Positions 1 through 13,208 of a stretch of 64,000 nt of DNA are shown in pieces. This stretch comes from Telmatactis stephensoni. Lineage: Eukaryota > Cnidaria > Anthozoa > Actiniaria > Isophelliidae. The notes under the pieces are model-generated. The model saw nothing but the letters and a program-made list of their open reading frames with translations, made no database searches and had not been told where the DNA came from. Numbering within the stretch: the first letter of the stretch is position 1; every line of letters begins with the position of its first letter. The DNA lies in NCBI GenBank assembly GCA_029948255.1, contig JALIZF010001491.1:248001-312000 (forward strand), given 5' to 3'. The translations under genes and the position numbers were made by a program.

Positions 1-191
1 AAGTTGATGCTGTGGCAGTCTTGCTGTAAAGAACATTGTTCTTCGCACTGCTTCCTCGAGGAGATCGCTGGTAAAGTTTTAATGATGTAGCCTTGAATTT
101 TGAAACCACTTTGAGAATATGGAGAATCACAATTTAGAGCGAAAGCACGTATCCATGGAAACAGCAAAATTGATAGTGTTAATGTCAGCAT
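1..191 (-). CDS. PAN/apple-domain secreted protein, first exon (partial, runs off the left edge)
   Basis: This is the first exon of a paralogue of the gene at 7875-9654. It reads on the minus strand from an ATG at 191 to the window edge with no stop (63 codons). The start encodes a hydrophobic signal peptide (MLTLTLSILLFPWIRAFA) followed by the first cysteines of a PAN/apple domain (ending in QQDCHSIN). It matches 9464-9654 almost base for base; the one coding difference I noticed is a silent TCC/TCA change in the signal peptide, so the frame is conserved. The rest of the gene lies outside the window. PAN domains bind protein or carbohydrate in extracellular proteins; which ligand is unknown here. 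Confidence 0.7.
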   Translation of the reverse strand, partial: MLTLTLSILLFPWIRAFALNCDSPYSQSGFKIQGYIIKTLPAISSRKQCEEQCSLQQDCHSIN

Positions 192-253
192 GACGTGCAT
201 CTCTCAGTAGAATGAGGTACTGAGGAGAAAACAAAGGCCACCGTAAACAATTA

Positions 254-525
254 AGGCCCGGACACACGGTGCAACTTTTCCCGAAACATTTGCTGAAACA
301 CCGCGCGCAACTCGGTTCACGTCGTTGCACCGTGTGTCCACCACTGAAACATCTCGTGCAATGTTGCACGCAACAATTCTAGAGCTGCAGAAGAAGAACT
401 CGATCCTACTTCTGCGGCTGTTGCGCGCAACGTTTCGCGAAACAGTGGAATGGGTGGACACATGCTGCCAGATTGTGTTGCGCCCGATGTTTCGGCAAAT
501 GTTTCAAGAAATGTTGTCCGGGATT
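254..525. mobile_element. PIF/Harbinger-like MITE with TTA target duplication
   Basis: The element is 272 bp with imperfect terminal inverted repeats: AGGCCCGGACA at the left and, reading inward from the right, AATCCCGGACA. Matching continues inward through AAACATTTGC and CGCGCAAC motifs. It is flanked by TTA at 251-253 and 526-528. The paralogous site near 9714 is empty and has a single TTA, which fixes both borders. A 3-bp TWA duplication is the hallmark of PIF/Harbinger transposition. No transposase is encoded. Confidence 0.85.
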
Positions 526-1197
526 TTAGTCTTCGAGTGTTTGAAACTTGAAATTGATTAGTTTATGCCCATTCATGGGTTCATTTTTTTTTCTCAATGA
601 CGTCATCAAAATTACGTCATCAAAACAGTAAATTCGTTATAACTCTTGTTTCAATAATCACAGACGAAAAAATATTGCACCAAGTTAGAGAGAATGACAA
701 CAAAAACAAAATTAAGTGCTTTGTTATTACCTCGCCTTAAAAATAAATTTTGGCTAGAAATGTAACATTTTAAGATGACGTCACTATGACATCAACCTCG
801 ACTCCGACTACATCAAAATAAAATATCATATCTACTGCCCACACTGAAAGTTTCATTTCATTATGTCAAATGTTTTTGAAATTATTTACAATCTCTAAAA
901 TATGTCACATTTTCCTTGCGCATTTTTGAGGTCAAATATGTCCACCGTGTATAATTATATATATGTATTGTAAACAGTGACTTGATACCTCTGAATCTAG
1001 AGCTTTCTGATATAATTAACGAGGAAAAAAACAGACAAACAAGCATTTTCCTAGATTAAGGTCTAAAGTCCAAATCGTTCAAATCACTCCATGGTTACGT
1101 TTTTCAGTTTTTGATATTAATGAATAACGTCATTAAAGGAGAATAAAACACATAACACCGTAGCCGACAAACATATTGCCTAAAAGTGCGGTTCTAA

Positions 1198-1332
1198 GGG
1201 CCTGATTATATGAACCGGACTATCCTGGTTAAGCAGGCTGAATTTTTTTGTTTTGTGGCTTAAAGGGAAACTACTAAAATAAAAGGAATCAACCTGCTAA
1301 ACCGGGCTAGGCCAGTTTATATAATCAGGTCC
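1198..1332. mobile_element. Short MITE with TAA target duplication
   Basis: This 135-bp element has roughly 45-bp inverted repeats beginning GGGCCTGATTATA and ending TATAATCAGGTCC. It is flanked by TAA at 1195-1197 and 1333-1335. A copy with a trimmed left end sits at the equivalent site in the second duplicate (10478-10605), so insertion predates the duplication. Confidence 0.8.
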
Positions 1333-1380
1333 TAAAAATCCGAAAAAGTGAAATATATGTGTATTTATGTGTATTTAACA

Positions 1381-1553
1381 AGAAAAACTAACGCAATGAG
1401 TTGGACGTTTCGATGACCTCCTGTCATCATTCTCAACAACAATTTATTGACAGATCAAGCGTGAATTAATTGACAAGGAAAATATATTTACATTCAAGCA
1501 AAAAGTTTTACAGGAGGTCATCGAAACGTCCAACTCATTGCGCTAGTTTTTCT
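1381..1553. mobile_element. Inverted-repeat element with about 43-bp arms
   Basis: The left arm (1381-1424) contains GAGTTGGACGTTTCGATGAC, and the same bases recur as reverse complement near 1512-1552. The central spacer is about 85 bp. It is absent from the paralogous segment near 10650. I did not find a clear target duplication. Confidence 0.7.
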
Positions 1554-3045
1554 TTTTAAATGTCTATCAAGATCCTTACTAATATATGTGTATATATATG
1601 AGCTTATAAGCACAACCTGCTAGATTAACACTCCGCAATCAAGAAGTTCATTAACGTAAAATGTTTGTTATTATTAATATTTATGTACTTCTAGACCTTT
1701 CAAATATTCGTTTTTTGCAATGATTACACAAATTGAGTAGAGAACATGTACACGTGTAATCTAGTAACTGATTCCTTTCATATACAGCTATCTTTTTCTA
1801 TCTTTTTCAACTGGAAAAGGTTTTAACATTAAATATTTCACATAATACTCCCTAAGACGTTTTTTCTATGTAGGAAATCACTCGCTACCATGCAGTATGT
1901 TCACAATCATATTCTATTTAAGGAATATAAAACGCGCGCGCATGTCTCTGTTCTGTGATATAAACATGAGGGAAGATGTAGAGAAAGAGAAAAGCAAGCT
2001 TAGGAACACGAGGCGTAGTTTCCAAGCTTTTTGAGCGAGCCATGTCTCTGTCCTCTGATATAAACATGCTAGCAAGCCAATCAGCGCGCGCGTTACATTT
2101 CAAATATTTTATAATCGCGCAATACTCGACTCGTCTATTGATTTTTTGCCATAGAAGGAATACAATTGCAGAACGTCGGAGTAAAGAGAAATCTCTTTTG
2201 GAAAGAAAGAACAATGACCTAAAAAACCAAACAGACAAACGCAATTCGCATTTGACCCGAAAAAGCCAAGCAAGGAACCAAAAGTGAAAAGAAAAAATTC
2301 ATGCGAGTGATAATTCATTGCGCCGCTAGTGCCACACATAAGGACAGCTTCGTAAATTATTTTTAACCAATTTGATCCTGAAAATCTTTCCCAAATATAT
2401 GAGAAATTTCACTAAAACTTTCGCTCATGATAAAATATACGAGTAATCTAGCTAGCGAATGAACTAGTTTTGGCTTCGTCGATATATATAGATATATAGT
2501 AAAACACTCTGACAAAATCATTGTTCATTACTACTACTCATTACTCACCATTACTACTATAGTGTACAGAACTCAGTTCAATTCATTCTCTGCTGATATT
2601 GAAATAGAACCTACCGATTTGAAAGTAGTTTTGTACTTCGTCCTTTAATGCATCCAAAGAAAAGAAAAAAACGGTCATGGCAAATAGCCCAGAAACCCAA
2701 TCTTATATGGTTTCATCTTAATTTTAACCTTATGTAGAAATCGTTTAATAATCAAGGTAATGATTTAATAATTAATAATTAATAATTTATAAAACGAATA
2801 TGAGTGGCTGAGAATCCTCGACCAAGAAAGAGGTGGATCTCACAGAAAGAAAACGAAGAATAAAACCTGTAGGGTCGTTAATGAAGGCTGTTTGAAGCAC
2901 TAACTTGTTTATTTCTTATTCATTTATTAACTTAACGACTAGACATGAAAAGAGACGCCTTTTAAAATTGACTAAATGGTCAACGAACAAGAATCCTATG
3001 TAAAGACTAACCAGTAGCAAAATAGAAAAACGTAATTCTCTAAAG

Positions 3046-3060
3046 CAAAACAAAACAAAA

Positions 3061-3093
<33 letters not shown>

Positions 3094-3313
3094 ACGAAAC
3101 GAAACGAAACGAAACGAAACGAAACGAAACGAAACAAAACAAAACAAAACAAAACCCCGCCGAACAGAAACAAAGCAAAGCAAAGCAAAGCAAAGCAAAG
3201 CAAAGCAAAGCAAAGCAAAGCAAAGCAAAGCAAAGCAAAGCAAAGCAAAGCAAAGCAAAGCAAAGCAAAGCAAAGCAAAGCAAAGCAAAGCAAAGCAAAG
3301 CAAAGCAAAGCAA
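3046..3313. repeat. Pentanucleotide microsatellite (CAAAA, GAAAC, then CAAAG units)
   Basis: The tract begins with CAAAA units, passes through GAAAC units and ends with about 28 CAAAG units. The same genomic position in the other copies of this repeat has CCAAA units (12517-12696) or ACAAG units (31816-32010). Confidence 0.95.
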
Positions 3314-3339
3314 ACTAGGTTTACACAAGGAAGTCAAAA

Positions 3340-4373
3340 CAAAAAAGAACTTGGTCAGTTTTGGAAGCATGGTGCTTTCCCAGTTTTTTGAGCCAAAATT
3401 AACACGTTCTACACTTGTGTAGATCAGCAACAGCATCAACAACAAAATCTATCCACTTTAACTGGCAAATAGCCATAATGCCTTGCAGCTGGTAGTAGTA
3501 CTGGTGATTCTGCTTGAGTCGTGGTTGACCATCAACATGGTGTAGATAGAAACTCTTGTCTTGACATGACTCACATGGTCTTATTTATTTTCGATGAAGG
3601 ACACTTTATTTCTACAGCACCATAAGGAGAGGGTTCTTTTGGATCGTATGCAAGGGCATCTGGACTAGCACCAAGCCATGGCCATTGAGGATTTACTATG
3701 AATTCAACATACTAGCAGATTAGCACATTGTTGAGGGTTTCTGAATATTCTAACAAAGCATTTTCTTCATTTTCTTTCCCCCATTTGCAACTATTTGGCA
3801 TTTTGCTATGGAAACTGGCCGATTTTTTCTAATATTGTCTTTGGAAAAATTGATTCTTTCCTGTTCGTAACTGCACCAAAATTTGAAGAAGTTAGTCTTT
3901 TTGCTCTCTGTAAAAACCACTCAGGGCAGTCAGCCTGGCCTCGAGTGTTTCTTTCTATTTCTAAACATTCATCAACAGTGATCATTAATCTTTCCTTAAC
4001 AAACTTCATTATGTTCAGCAGAAAGAACAATTAGAACGTCAGAGGTTTGATTGAGTTGTTTTAAAACATCAGTCCTAATACTATCAGTGTTCAAGGTAAC
4101 GCGAGCTTTACTTCTTTTTTGAAACTTTGACCTAGAAGGTAGGCTGCTACAATATGCATCATAATCGAAAGGATTACAGTCATGTTCATCAAGTACTTCA
4201 ACAAGTGAAGACTGGTTCTCATCAAGACTATCCTTCAGTCGCTCAATGTCTGCTCTGGAGACTTTTTCAGAGAAGAAAGGTGCTGCACTGTAGTCTTCTC
4301 TTCTTCCAGTTCGTATTGGACGTTTACGATTTTTATCTGTACTGTAATCGGCACATTCCAAGGCCCCGTTCAC
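3340..4373 (-). pseudogene. Broken YqaJ-type nuclease gene (SWIM/YqaJ family)
   Basis: Reading on the minus strand from 4373, conceptual translation gives segments typical of the YqaJ/lambda-exonuclease-like nuclease fold found in many animal SWIM/YqaJ genes. These are an acidic upstream region, then WFLQRAKRLTSSNFGAV (near 3900), then WPWLGASPDALAYDP and AVEIKCPSS (3600-3700), then YYYQLQGIMA (near 3480) and a tail around VERVNFGSKNWEST. The SPD and EIK boxes correspond to catalytic acidic and lysine residues of the family. The frame is broken by a shift near 4010 and by in-frame stops around 3700 and 3570, so it cannot make a full protein. The amino-terminal zinc-finger part is missing. The possible gene start at 63688 may belong to the same family. 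Confidence 0.75.
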
Positions 4374-6600
4374 ACTACAGCATTAGATCGATCTGAGATC
4401 GATCCAGTCTAGTACATCGCTTTAAGCTGGATGTAATCAGGCACAGCTTTAATTGATTCTTGTGAGACTTTGGAAAGACTAAAAATATATTTTTACTTTG
4501 ATAAGAATTGTACTTGGCTATCCGCCATCATTATTTTACATTGTAATAGTAAAACGAAATACCAAACGTCGTCTTGTTTTTGACCTCGTAAAATTCAAGA
4601 TTATCTTGAAGTGTGGCTTATTGTTGATATAGTTGAGGCAATTTCTCAACAGAACTTACATGTTTGATCGAAATTTTGTTTTCCGATTGTGTTTATAATG
4701 TTCATTTACTAGTTAAAGATGCGAAGGCAGGTTGAACATGATTTATATTTCTCAATGGTTCTGTTACATTTTATATAGTACTTCAGTTTTTCATTTTGCT
4801 TATGTAGAAATTTAAATAAACTTACCAAGGGCACTAGAACAAAGTGGGTGTGTGTGTATGCACTAGTCGAAGTACCTAACCCCTACCCCCACCCCCAACC
4901 AGGGACAGGCCTTGAAATGTGTCTATATCTATATTTGGATTTGAGGCCAGTAACCACATGACCTCATAGAGGTCTAATATGTTTTGTGTCGGCCGGAATG
5001 TTTGGCTGTTGATCGATAGATGACTCGGCGATGATAAAGTGTTTTACAAGATTTTCATGAGAAAAAATTGGCATATTGGCTAAATTCCTTGTCCACATGG
5101 TTTCTTTTTTTAGTTATTTTGTTTCTTTTTTGTATTTTTTCAGTTTTTTGGTCGATACTTGTTTACCCTAGTGATCCTCCATCTTAGATTGTTGCATGCT
5201 ACCACAGTTCCCATGATTCCCCGCGCGCATAAATTATAGCTGGAACGGGCCATTTATTCGGACGCAGGAAAACCGATGTGATTGATTAATTAAAAGGAGA
5301 AAAGCAGCAGAAAGAACAGCAAAAAAGCATGATAATAGTAGGGGGAAAAAACCCTAAACTGTGAAAGAAAACGTTTAATTTATTCAATATGAGTACTACC
5401 ATAGGAACCCAACTTACAAAAATTGAGAGTTCTGTCAGTTCATTATCAACTACGATATTTTTATGTCAGTAATAACGTTGTACCCATTAATTGCTTACTA
5501 TTCGCATAACTTCAATCGCAGTTACAGTGAAAAAATCGACGATTTAGCTGGTTGACGCCTTCAAAGGCAAACTGAGTGAAGGAGAAAACATAGGCGGGGG
5601 GGGGGGGGAGTGGGGATGGGAGAAGGGAGGGGAGGGGAAGGAAGAAGGAAATGTTAGTTCATTTACCTCTTATAACGTCAGAACAGCCTATATATACTCT
5701 ACATCCCTAAGGTACCACGATACATACGCACGACTATAATGCAGCGCCAGTGCCGGCGAAATATATACTTATAAAATTAAAAAATATATATGTGACACAC
5801 CCCACATAGAATACAACAGATACATATACTAATAAACTAACAAATGAAAATATTTACACTAGAACTAGAGTTCTTCATGGCATAATACGTAACATGGCGG
5901 AGACTGATAAGGGCCAAACCTTTATTCTTTGGAGGGGGAAAATAAAGATAGCTAAAGAATTTTTTGGAAATTGAAAATTTAGAATATGGAAACAAATCTT
6001 TTGCAATTCGTTTCAGTCCTAAAAACATCTTGTACAACTTTCAATTCAAACTAACATTTTGCATATTTTGAACTCAAAATTTTTCAAAAATATCTTCAGG
6101 ATCCCCTCACAAACTAATAGTCGTCCCTAACTGACCTAACAAAATATTTTTGTAAGAAACTCCAACTAACATTCCTAATCTAGGTTATCATCTTCAGATA
6201 GTGAGTTTCAAGTGCCATTTCTAAGCCACCCGCACCACACCCGATGAAAATCTCTCTATACATATACCTAACCATCCCCATAAACCCGGTATAAAGCGAA
6301 AACTGAATGATATAATAATTGTAACAATAACACAGGAAAAAGTTAGAAGACTTATTCTACGACATTTTCAGTTGGCCGGGGCAAACAATCTTGTAGGATC
6401 TTATGTTGTCTTGATCAAAGACTAACCTTTAAGACTCTAAATGGCAGAAAATCAACAAAAATGGATCTACATGACTTCAAAATAAGGTAATGCCTGCCCA
6501 AATATGGAATAGGGAAATATACTTTATTGAGAATTGTCCCGAGTCCCGAGGGGGACTCCATGGCAAAAGGATCGGATCATTACTGATGCTCGTGGGTCGG
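4374..6600. other. Gene-poor stretch
   Basis: I see no supportable gene here. It contains a 14-base G run at 5595-5608 followed by a G/A-rich tract, and a GGCCCCGTTCACACTA motif at 4373 that resembles the end of a Harbinger-type MITE, with no matching far end found. Confidence 0.5.
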
Positions 6601-6619
6601 CCACTACCATTAGAACGAA

Positions 6620-6747
6620 GCTTGTGATTTGTTCAAATAACAAAAACAAAGAATGTGTGGATTATGATGAACAATGCCTTTTGTTCTACGTGTAATCTGT
6701 CCTTTGTTTTGTTTTACTGTTCTTTGTTATTTGAACAAATCACAAGC
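6620..6747. mobile_element. Inverted-repeat element, 128 bp
   Basis: The ends are perfect inverted repeats: GCTTGTGATTTGTTCAAATA at the left and its reverse complement at the right, about 26 bp each. Confidence 0.75.
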
Positions 6748-6778
6748 ACTGTTCTGACTGTTGTACTGTATACCCCTA

Positions 6779-6974
6779 GTCCGGCCAGACCCAGGCCTCT
6801 TTTTACCCCGCTCCGCTCCGGTAAAACAGAATCCAGAAGAACTTGCATGCACATGCGTTACCTGAACCAATCAGACAACGTAAAATTTTGATGTGACCTG
6901 GTTACAAATGCTATTGTTGAAATTTATCTGAATTAAATCAGTGGAGCGGGGTAAAAAGAAGCCTGGGTCTGGAC
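6779..6974. mobile_element. MITE with TA target duplication
   Basis: This 196-bp element has inverted ends (GTCC, then CCAGACCCAGGC and TTTTTACCCCGCTCC on the left; the reverse complement on the right) and TA at 6777-6778 and 6975-6976. TA duplication fits Tc1/mariner-type MITEs. Confidence 0.7.
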
Positions 6975-7326
6975 TATGTATGCTCCATGCTCGTCGTATC
7001 TCTTAGGGGTAAAAATTAGCGATTCGGTACCTTTTACGGTGTTAAAATTTAAGTTTAGAGTTTTAGCATTTCCTGGTATCTTTTAGGGTATCAAAAGAGC
7101 CCATCGCTCTTCGTATTTTATAACCGTTAGCTGTAAAACGGCTAATACATTAAGCAGTTACGTTAGGCGCAAATATAGAAAAAAACCGTTATCTGTTAAA
7201 ATGGTAGCTAGCTAGTATATTTTGTGTGGTATCTTTTTAAAAATCGTCCAGCCACGCCCTTCTTCAAAGACTCCAGTATCTTTTAGGGATATTGTTGAAA
7301 ATTTCCGACGAGCATACCCGATCTTA

Positions 7327-7754
7327 GGGGCTGTTTACATGGAGAAAAGTTGTCCCTAGTAGAAGGGTCACCCTACCACCCGAGCTAACTTTACTGAGGG
7401 TTTACATGGGAAAATCAGTGGTCGCTAAACGTGGGTGAACTTGCAGTTTGAATTGCAATGCGCATGATCACCAAAAATTAACTCACGTCCTAGGGCCAAA
7501 GTTGTCTCGGTTCCTAGGGTTATGGCGTTTACATGAGAAAAGTTGTCCCTGTTAGTAGGGTTACCCTGTTTCGCAAAGAGGGTAACCCTACCAGTAGGGT
7601 AACCCTTCTTGCCGAGGTAAGTGTAAAGTAACTCATGTAAACCGCTTGACATTGATTTACTAAGAAATCAGGGAAAACATGGCTCGGCCAGGGTGACCCT
7701 GCTGGTAGGGTAACCCTTTTACTAGGGACAACTTTTCTCCATGTAAACGGCCTC
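7327..7754. mobile_element. MITE with TTA target duplication and internal subrepeats
   Basis: The 428-bp element starts GGGGCTGTTTACATGG and ends CCATGTAAACGGCCTC, with roughly 50-bp inverted repeats. It is flanked by TTA at 7324-7326 and 7755-7757. Several internal copies of an AGGGTAACCCT palindrome and of AGAAAAGTTGTCCCT suggest internal duplication. Confidence 0.8.
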
Positions 7755-7874
7755 TTACAATGAAGTCCCCATCCCGGGGGAATTGTGTTTGATATTCGGA
7801 ACGTAACATAACGAAGTTATTTAATAAATAATCTAAAACACTAAATGAAACCTGTCATAAAGATGTGAGGAAGA

Positions 7875-9654
<1,780 letters not shown>

Positions 9655-9944
9655 GGCATGGATCTCTCAGTAGAATAAGGTACTGAGGAGAAAACAAAGG
9701 GCACCGTAAACAATTAGTCTTCGAGTATTTGAAACTTGAAATTGATTAGTTTATGCTCATTCATGGCTACATTAAAAAATTAATGAATAATATGTATTGT
9801 AGACAGTGACTTGATACCTCTGAATCCAGAGCTTTCTGATATATCGAGGAAAAAACAGGCAAACAAGCATTTTCCTAGATTAAGGTCTAAAGTCCAAATC
9901 GTCCAAATCACTCCATGGTTACGTTTTTCAGTTTTTGATATTAA

Positions 9945-10392
9945 GAGGAGATTTTTTTCAATGATGAGCAATAATGGCGAAAAGCACCAAAAACTAGACC
10001 TTCGTGCGAGTTTTAATCCAAATTTTCGTTCTGGATTAACACTCAAATCCTTTTTCTACCGGTGAAAAACTGATGTACCAAGATAAAATACCTGTTTAAA
10101 ACAGATTTTTGAATTGTACAAGACTCGTTCTTGACGTTGTGTTGGGATTAAGCTTTTTCAAGCTGAAAATTAAAAAAAAAACATACAGCAAATGAGAAAA
10201 TGAAGGCCTAAACCTCATTTTCGATCGAAGTTTTCGTTTTGGATTAACACTTTGATTCAACTTTCATCGGCCAAAACTACTTAAAAACAACTTAAACTTT
10301 CTGACAGAAATGATTTTAATTCTGTACAACCGGCTATTCTTCAACTCAGGAGTTTTTGTTGTTCACTGCTCGAACTTGAAAAAAATTCCCTC
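9945..10392. mobile_element. piggyBac-type MITE with TTAA target duplication
   Basis: This 448-bp element has ends GAGGAGATTTTTTTCAA and, inward from the right, GAGGGAATTTTTTTCAA, with further matching to about 26 bp. TTAA flanks it at 9941-9944 and 10393-10396. The paralogous site near 1121 has one TTAA and no insert. A TTAA duplication is characteristic of piggyBac elements. No transposase is present. Confidence 0.85.
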
Positions 10393-10477
10393 TTAATGAA
10401 TAACGTCAGTAAAGGAGAATAAAACACATAACACTGTAGCCGACAAACATATTGCCTAAATTAAAGTGCAGTTCTAA

Positions 10478-10605
10478 TTATGAACCGGACTATCCTGGTT
10501 AAGCAGGCTGAATTCTTTTGTTTTGTGGCTTAAAGGAAAACTATACTAAATAAAAGGAATCAACCTGCTAAACCAGGCTAGACCAGTTCATATATAATTA
10601 GGTCC
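10478..10605. mobile_element. Second copy of the TAA MITE, left end trimmed
   Basis: This matches 1198-1332 but lacks the first GGGCCTGA. The right end GGTCC followed by TAA is kept. Confidence 0.75.
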
Positions 10606-10955
10606 TAAAAATCCGAAAAAGGGAAATTTATATGTGTATATATTTGTGTATATAGCTATTTCATTTAACGTTGTCGTTGAAAAAAGCCCAAAGGCTAAAG
10701 CCTAAAGCCTAAAGCCTTTCAACTATCTTTTGTTTACTAACAAACTTCGCTGTAGGATATCTGAGAAATTAAGGAATATGTTGTCCATAGTTGTAGAATT
10801 TGCCAAGCATACAGTGAAGTTCTCTTACTGTAATAATGTCATGGATGAAAAAAAAATCATGATTACGCTCTCAATAGCTAGACTTTAGGCTTTCAGCGAC
10901 AAACACTATGAATTAGCTATATATATATGAGCTTATAAGCTAGCACAACCTGCTA

Positions 10956-11096
10956 GAGTGGTTTTCATAAACCCGTGAAATACACTTTAGTTTAATACAC
11001 TTTAGTAAACCCTAATACCATTGTTTTCTTTTGTTGTCATCTGACTATTACACTTTAACTAATAGTTTTTGTTTCACGGGTTTATGAAAACCACTC
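10956..11096. mobile_element. Tc1/mariner-type MITE with TA target duplication
   Basis: This 141-bp element starts GAGTGGTTTTCATAAACCCG and ends with the reverse complement. TA flanks it at 10954-10955 and 11097-11098. The other duplicate has an empty site (CTGCTAGATTAAC near 1620). The borders can equally be read as a CTAG duplication. Confidence 0.8.
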
Positions 11097-11248
11097 TAGA
11101 TTAACAAGTTCATTAACGTAAAATGTTTGTATTATTAATATTTATGTACTTCTAGATCTTTTTAATATTAACGGTTTTTGCAATGATTACACAAATTGAG
11201 TAGAGAACATGTACGTACACGTGTAATCTGATTCGTTTCATATATAGC

Positions 11249-11445
11249 GAGCCAAATTACCTGCTGCTATTAATGTTGTATTCTTTTGTATCCATAGTTA
11301 TTGTAATTTTTATTGTCATTGGGCCCACAGTAATTGGTTTTCACTGTTGTGGTGTCCCTGCCTTATATGTCATATTATTATTAATATTTTTTGTTTTTTT
11401 TCTCAGGCGAAGCTAAATAAACAGAAACATATACATATACGAACA
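11249..11445 (+). mobile_element. Probable short retrotransposon 3' tail
   Basis: This roughly 195-bp stretch is present only in copy 2 of the duplication. It ends in GCGAAGCTAAATAAACAGAA and an A/T-rich tail, which resembles a LINE 3' end. No coding remnant is visible. Confidence 0.35.
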
Positions 11446-11924
11446 TCTTTTTCAATTGGAAAAGGTTTTAAAATTAAATATTTCAAATAATACTCCCTAA
11501 AAAGGTTTTTCTATGTAGGAAATCACTCGCTATCAGTACATTCATGATTATATTCTATTCGCGCAATACTCGACTCGTCTGTTGATTTTTTGCCATAGAA
11601 GGAATAAGACTGCAGAACGTCGGAATATAGGGAAATCTCTTTTGGAAAGAAAGAAAAATGACCTAAAAACACCAAAACAGACAAACGCAATTCGCATTTG
11701 ACCCGAAAAAGCCAAGCAAGGAACCAAAAGTGAAAAGAAAAAATTCATGCGAGTGATAATTCATTGCGCCGCTAGTGCCACACATAAGGACAGCTACGTA
11801 AATTATTTTTAACCAATTTGATCCTGAAAATCGTTCCCAAATATATGAGAAATTTCACTAAAACTTTCGCTCATGATAAAATATGTGCGTAATCTAGCTA
11901 GCGAATGAACTAGTTTTGGCTTCG

Positions 11925-11962
<38 letters not shown>

Positions 11963-12516
11963 TATAGTAAAACACTCTGACAAAATCATTGTTCATTACT
12001 ACTACTCATTACTCATCATTACTACTATATATATAGTGATATTGATATTGAAATAGAACCTACCGATTTGAAAGTAGTTTTGTACTTCGTCCTTTAATGC
12101 ACCCAAAGAAAAGAAAAAACGGTCATGGCAAATGGCCCAGAAACTCGATCTTATATGGTTTCATCTTGATTTTAACCTTATGTGGAAAACGTTTAATAAT
12201 TAATGTAATAATTTAATTATTAATAATTTATAATTTATCTTAGAAATACAACGAATATAAGTGGCTGAGAATCCTCGACCAAGAAAGAGGTGGATCTCAC
12301 AGAAAGAAAACGAAGAATAAAACCTGTAGGGTCGTTAATGAAGGCTGTTTGAAGCACTAACTTGTTTATTTCTTATTCATTTATTAACTTAACGACTAGA
12401 CACGAAAAGAGACGCCTTTTAAAATTGACTAAATGGTCAACGAACAAGAATCCTATGTAAAGACTAACCAGTAGCAAAATAGAAATACGTAATGCTCTAA
12501 AATAAAGCAAAAACAA

Positions 12517-12696
12517 AAAACCAAACCAAACCAAACCAAACCAAACCAAACCAAACCAAACCAAACCAAACCAAACCAAACCAAACCAAACCAAACCAAA
12601 CCAAACCAAACCAAACCAAACCAAACCAAACCAAACCAAACCAAACCAAACCAAACCAAACCAAACCAAACCAAACCAAACCAAACCAAACCAAAC
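12517..12696. repeat. (CCAAA)n microsatellite, about 36 units
   Basis: This uninterrupted pentanucleotide tract is at the same position as the CAAAG tract of copy 1. Confidence 0.95.
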
Positions 12697-13208
12697 AGCA
12701 GCAACAGGGAGATCGATCATGCAGGATTATCAGAGTGGCAAACTTACTTTATAGCTATTATTTTTCTCGCGCGAGCTAAAACGACGTTCGCCATTGCCTC
12801 TGAAATTCAGGATGTTAAAAAGCCCGAACGACCAAAATCGAGTATATTAATTACCGCATGTGAAGATTACATTGAACTGGAAGGATGGACTTGGAAACCA
12901 TGGATTTCTACTTTTTATCTAAAATAAAGAGTAAAAACTTTTTTACAAAGCAAAACAAAACAAACAAAACAAAACAAAACAACGGCATCAACAACGACCA
13001 CAAAGAACGGAACAGAAAACAAACAGACCGATAAAAACAAAACCTTACTAAGCTTGAGCTTATCACTTACATTACGCGATTGACTTTGCAATCAATCTAA
13101 AAACGGTTTTGACAGTTTCGAATTCTGTACCATTACAACCAATGATCTTGATCTAAGCACATATATACCTTTAATCTTCCACAGGATTACGGTTTCTTGA
13201 CATCCAAT

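Larger units (their letters stand above)
1..3320. repeat. Segmental duplication, copy 1 (partner at 9464-12780)
   Basis: The first exon of the PAN gene and about 3 kb of its upstream DNA recur at 9464-12780 in the same orientation. The copies align piecewise and are separated by insertions or deletions present in only one of them: a 272-bp element at 254-525, about 370 bp around 585-955, an inverted-repeat element at 1381-1553 and about 180 bp around 1919-2103 in copy 1; elements at 9945-10392, about 11249-11445 and 10956-11096 in copy 2. Both copies end in a pentanucleotide tract with different repeat units. The 1919-2103 stretch contains a doubled motif (catgtctctgt...tgatataaacatg at 1940 and 2041) and CG-rich ends. 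Confidence 0.85.

Noticed and set aside
2916..3445. Long ORFs of repeated LLCFA words across the CAAAG tract
   Set aside because: They are translations of a pentanucleotide microsatellite; all frames stay open only because of the repeat.
12373..12720. ORFs of repeated FGLVW words
   Set aside because: Same reason: the CCAAA tract lacks stops in these frames. The equivalent region of other copies has different units.
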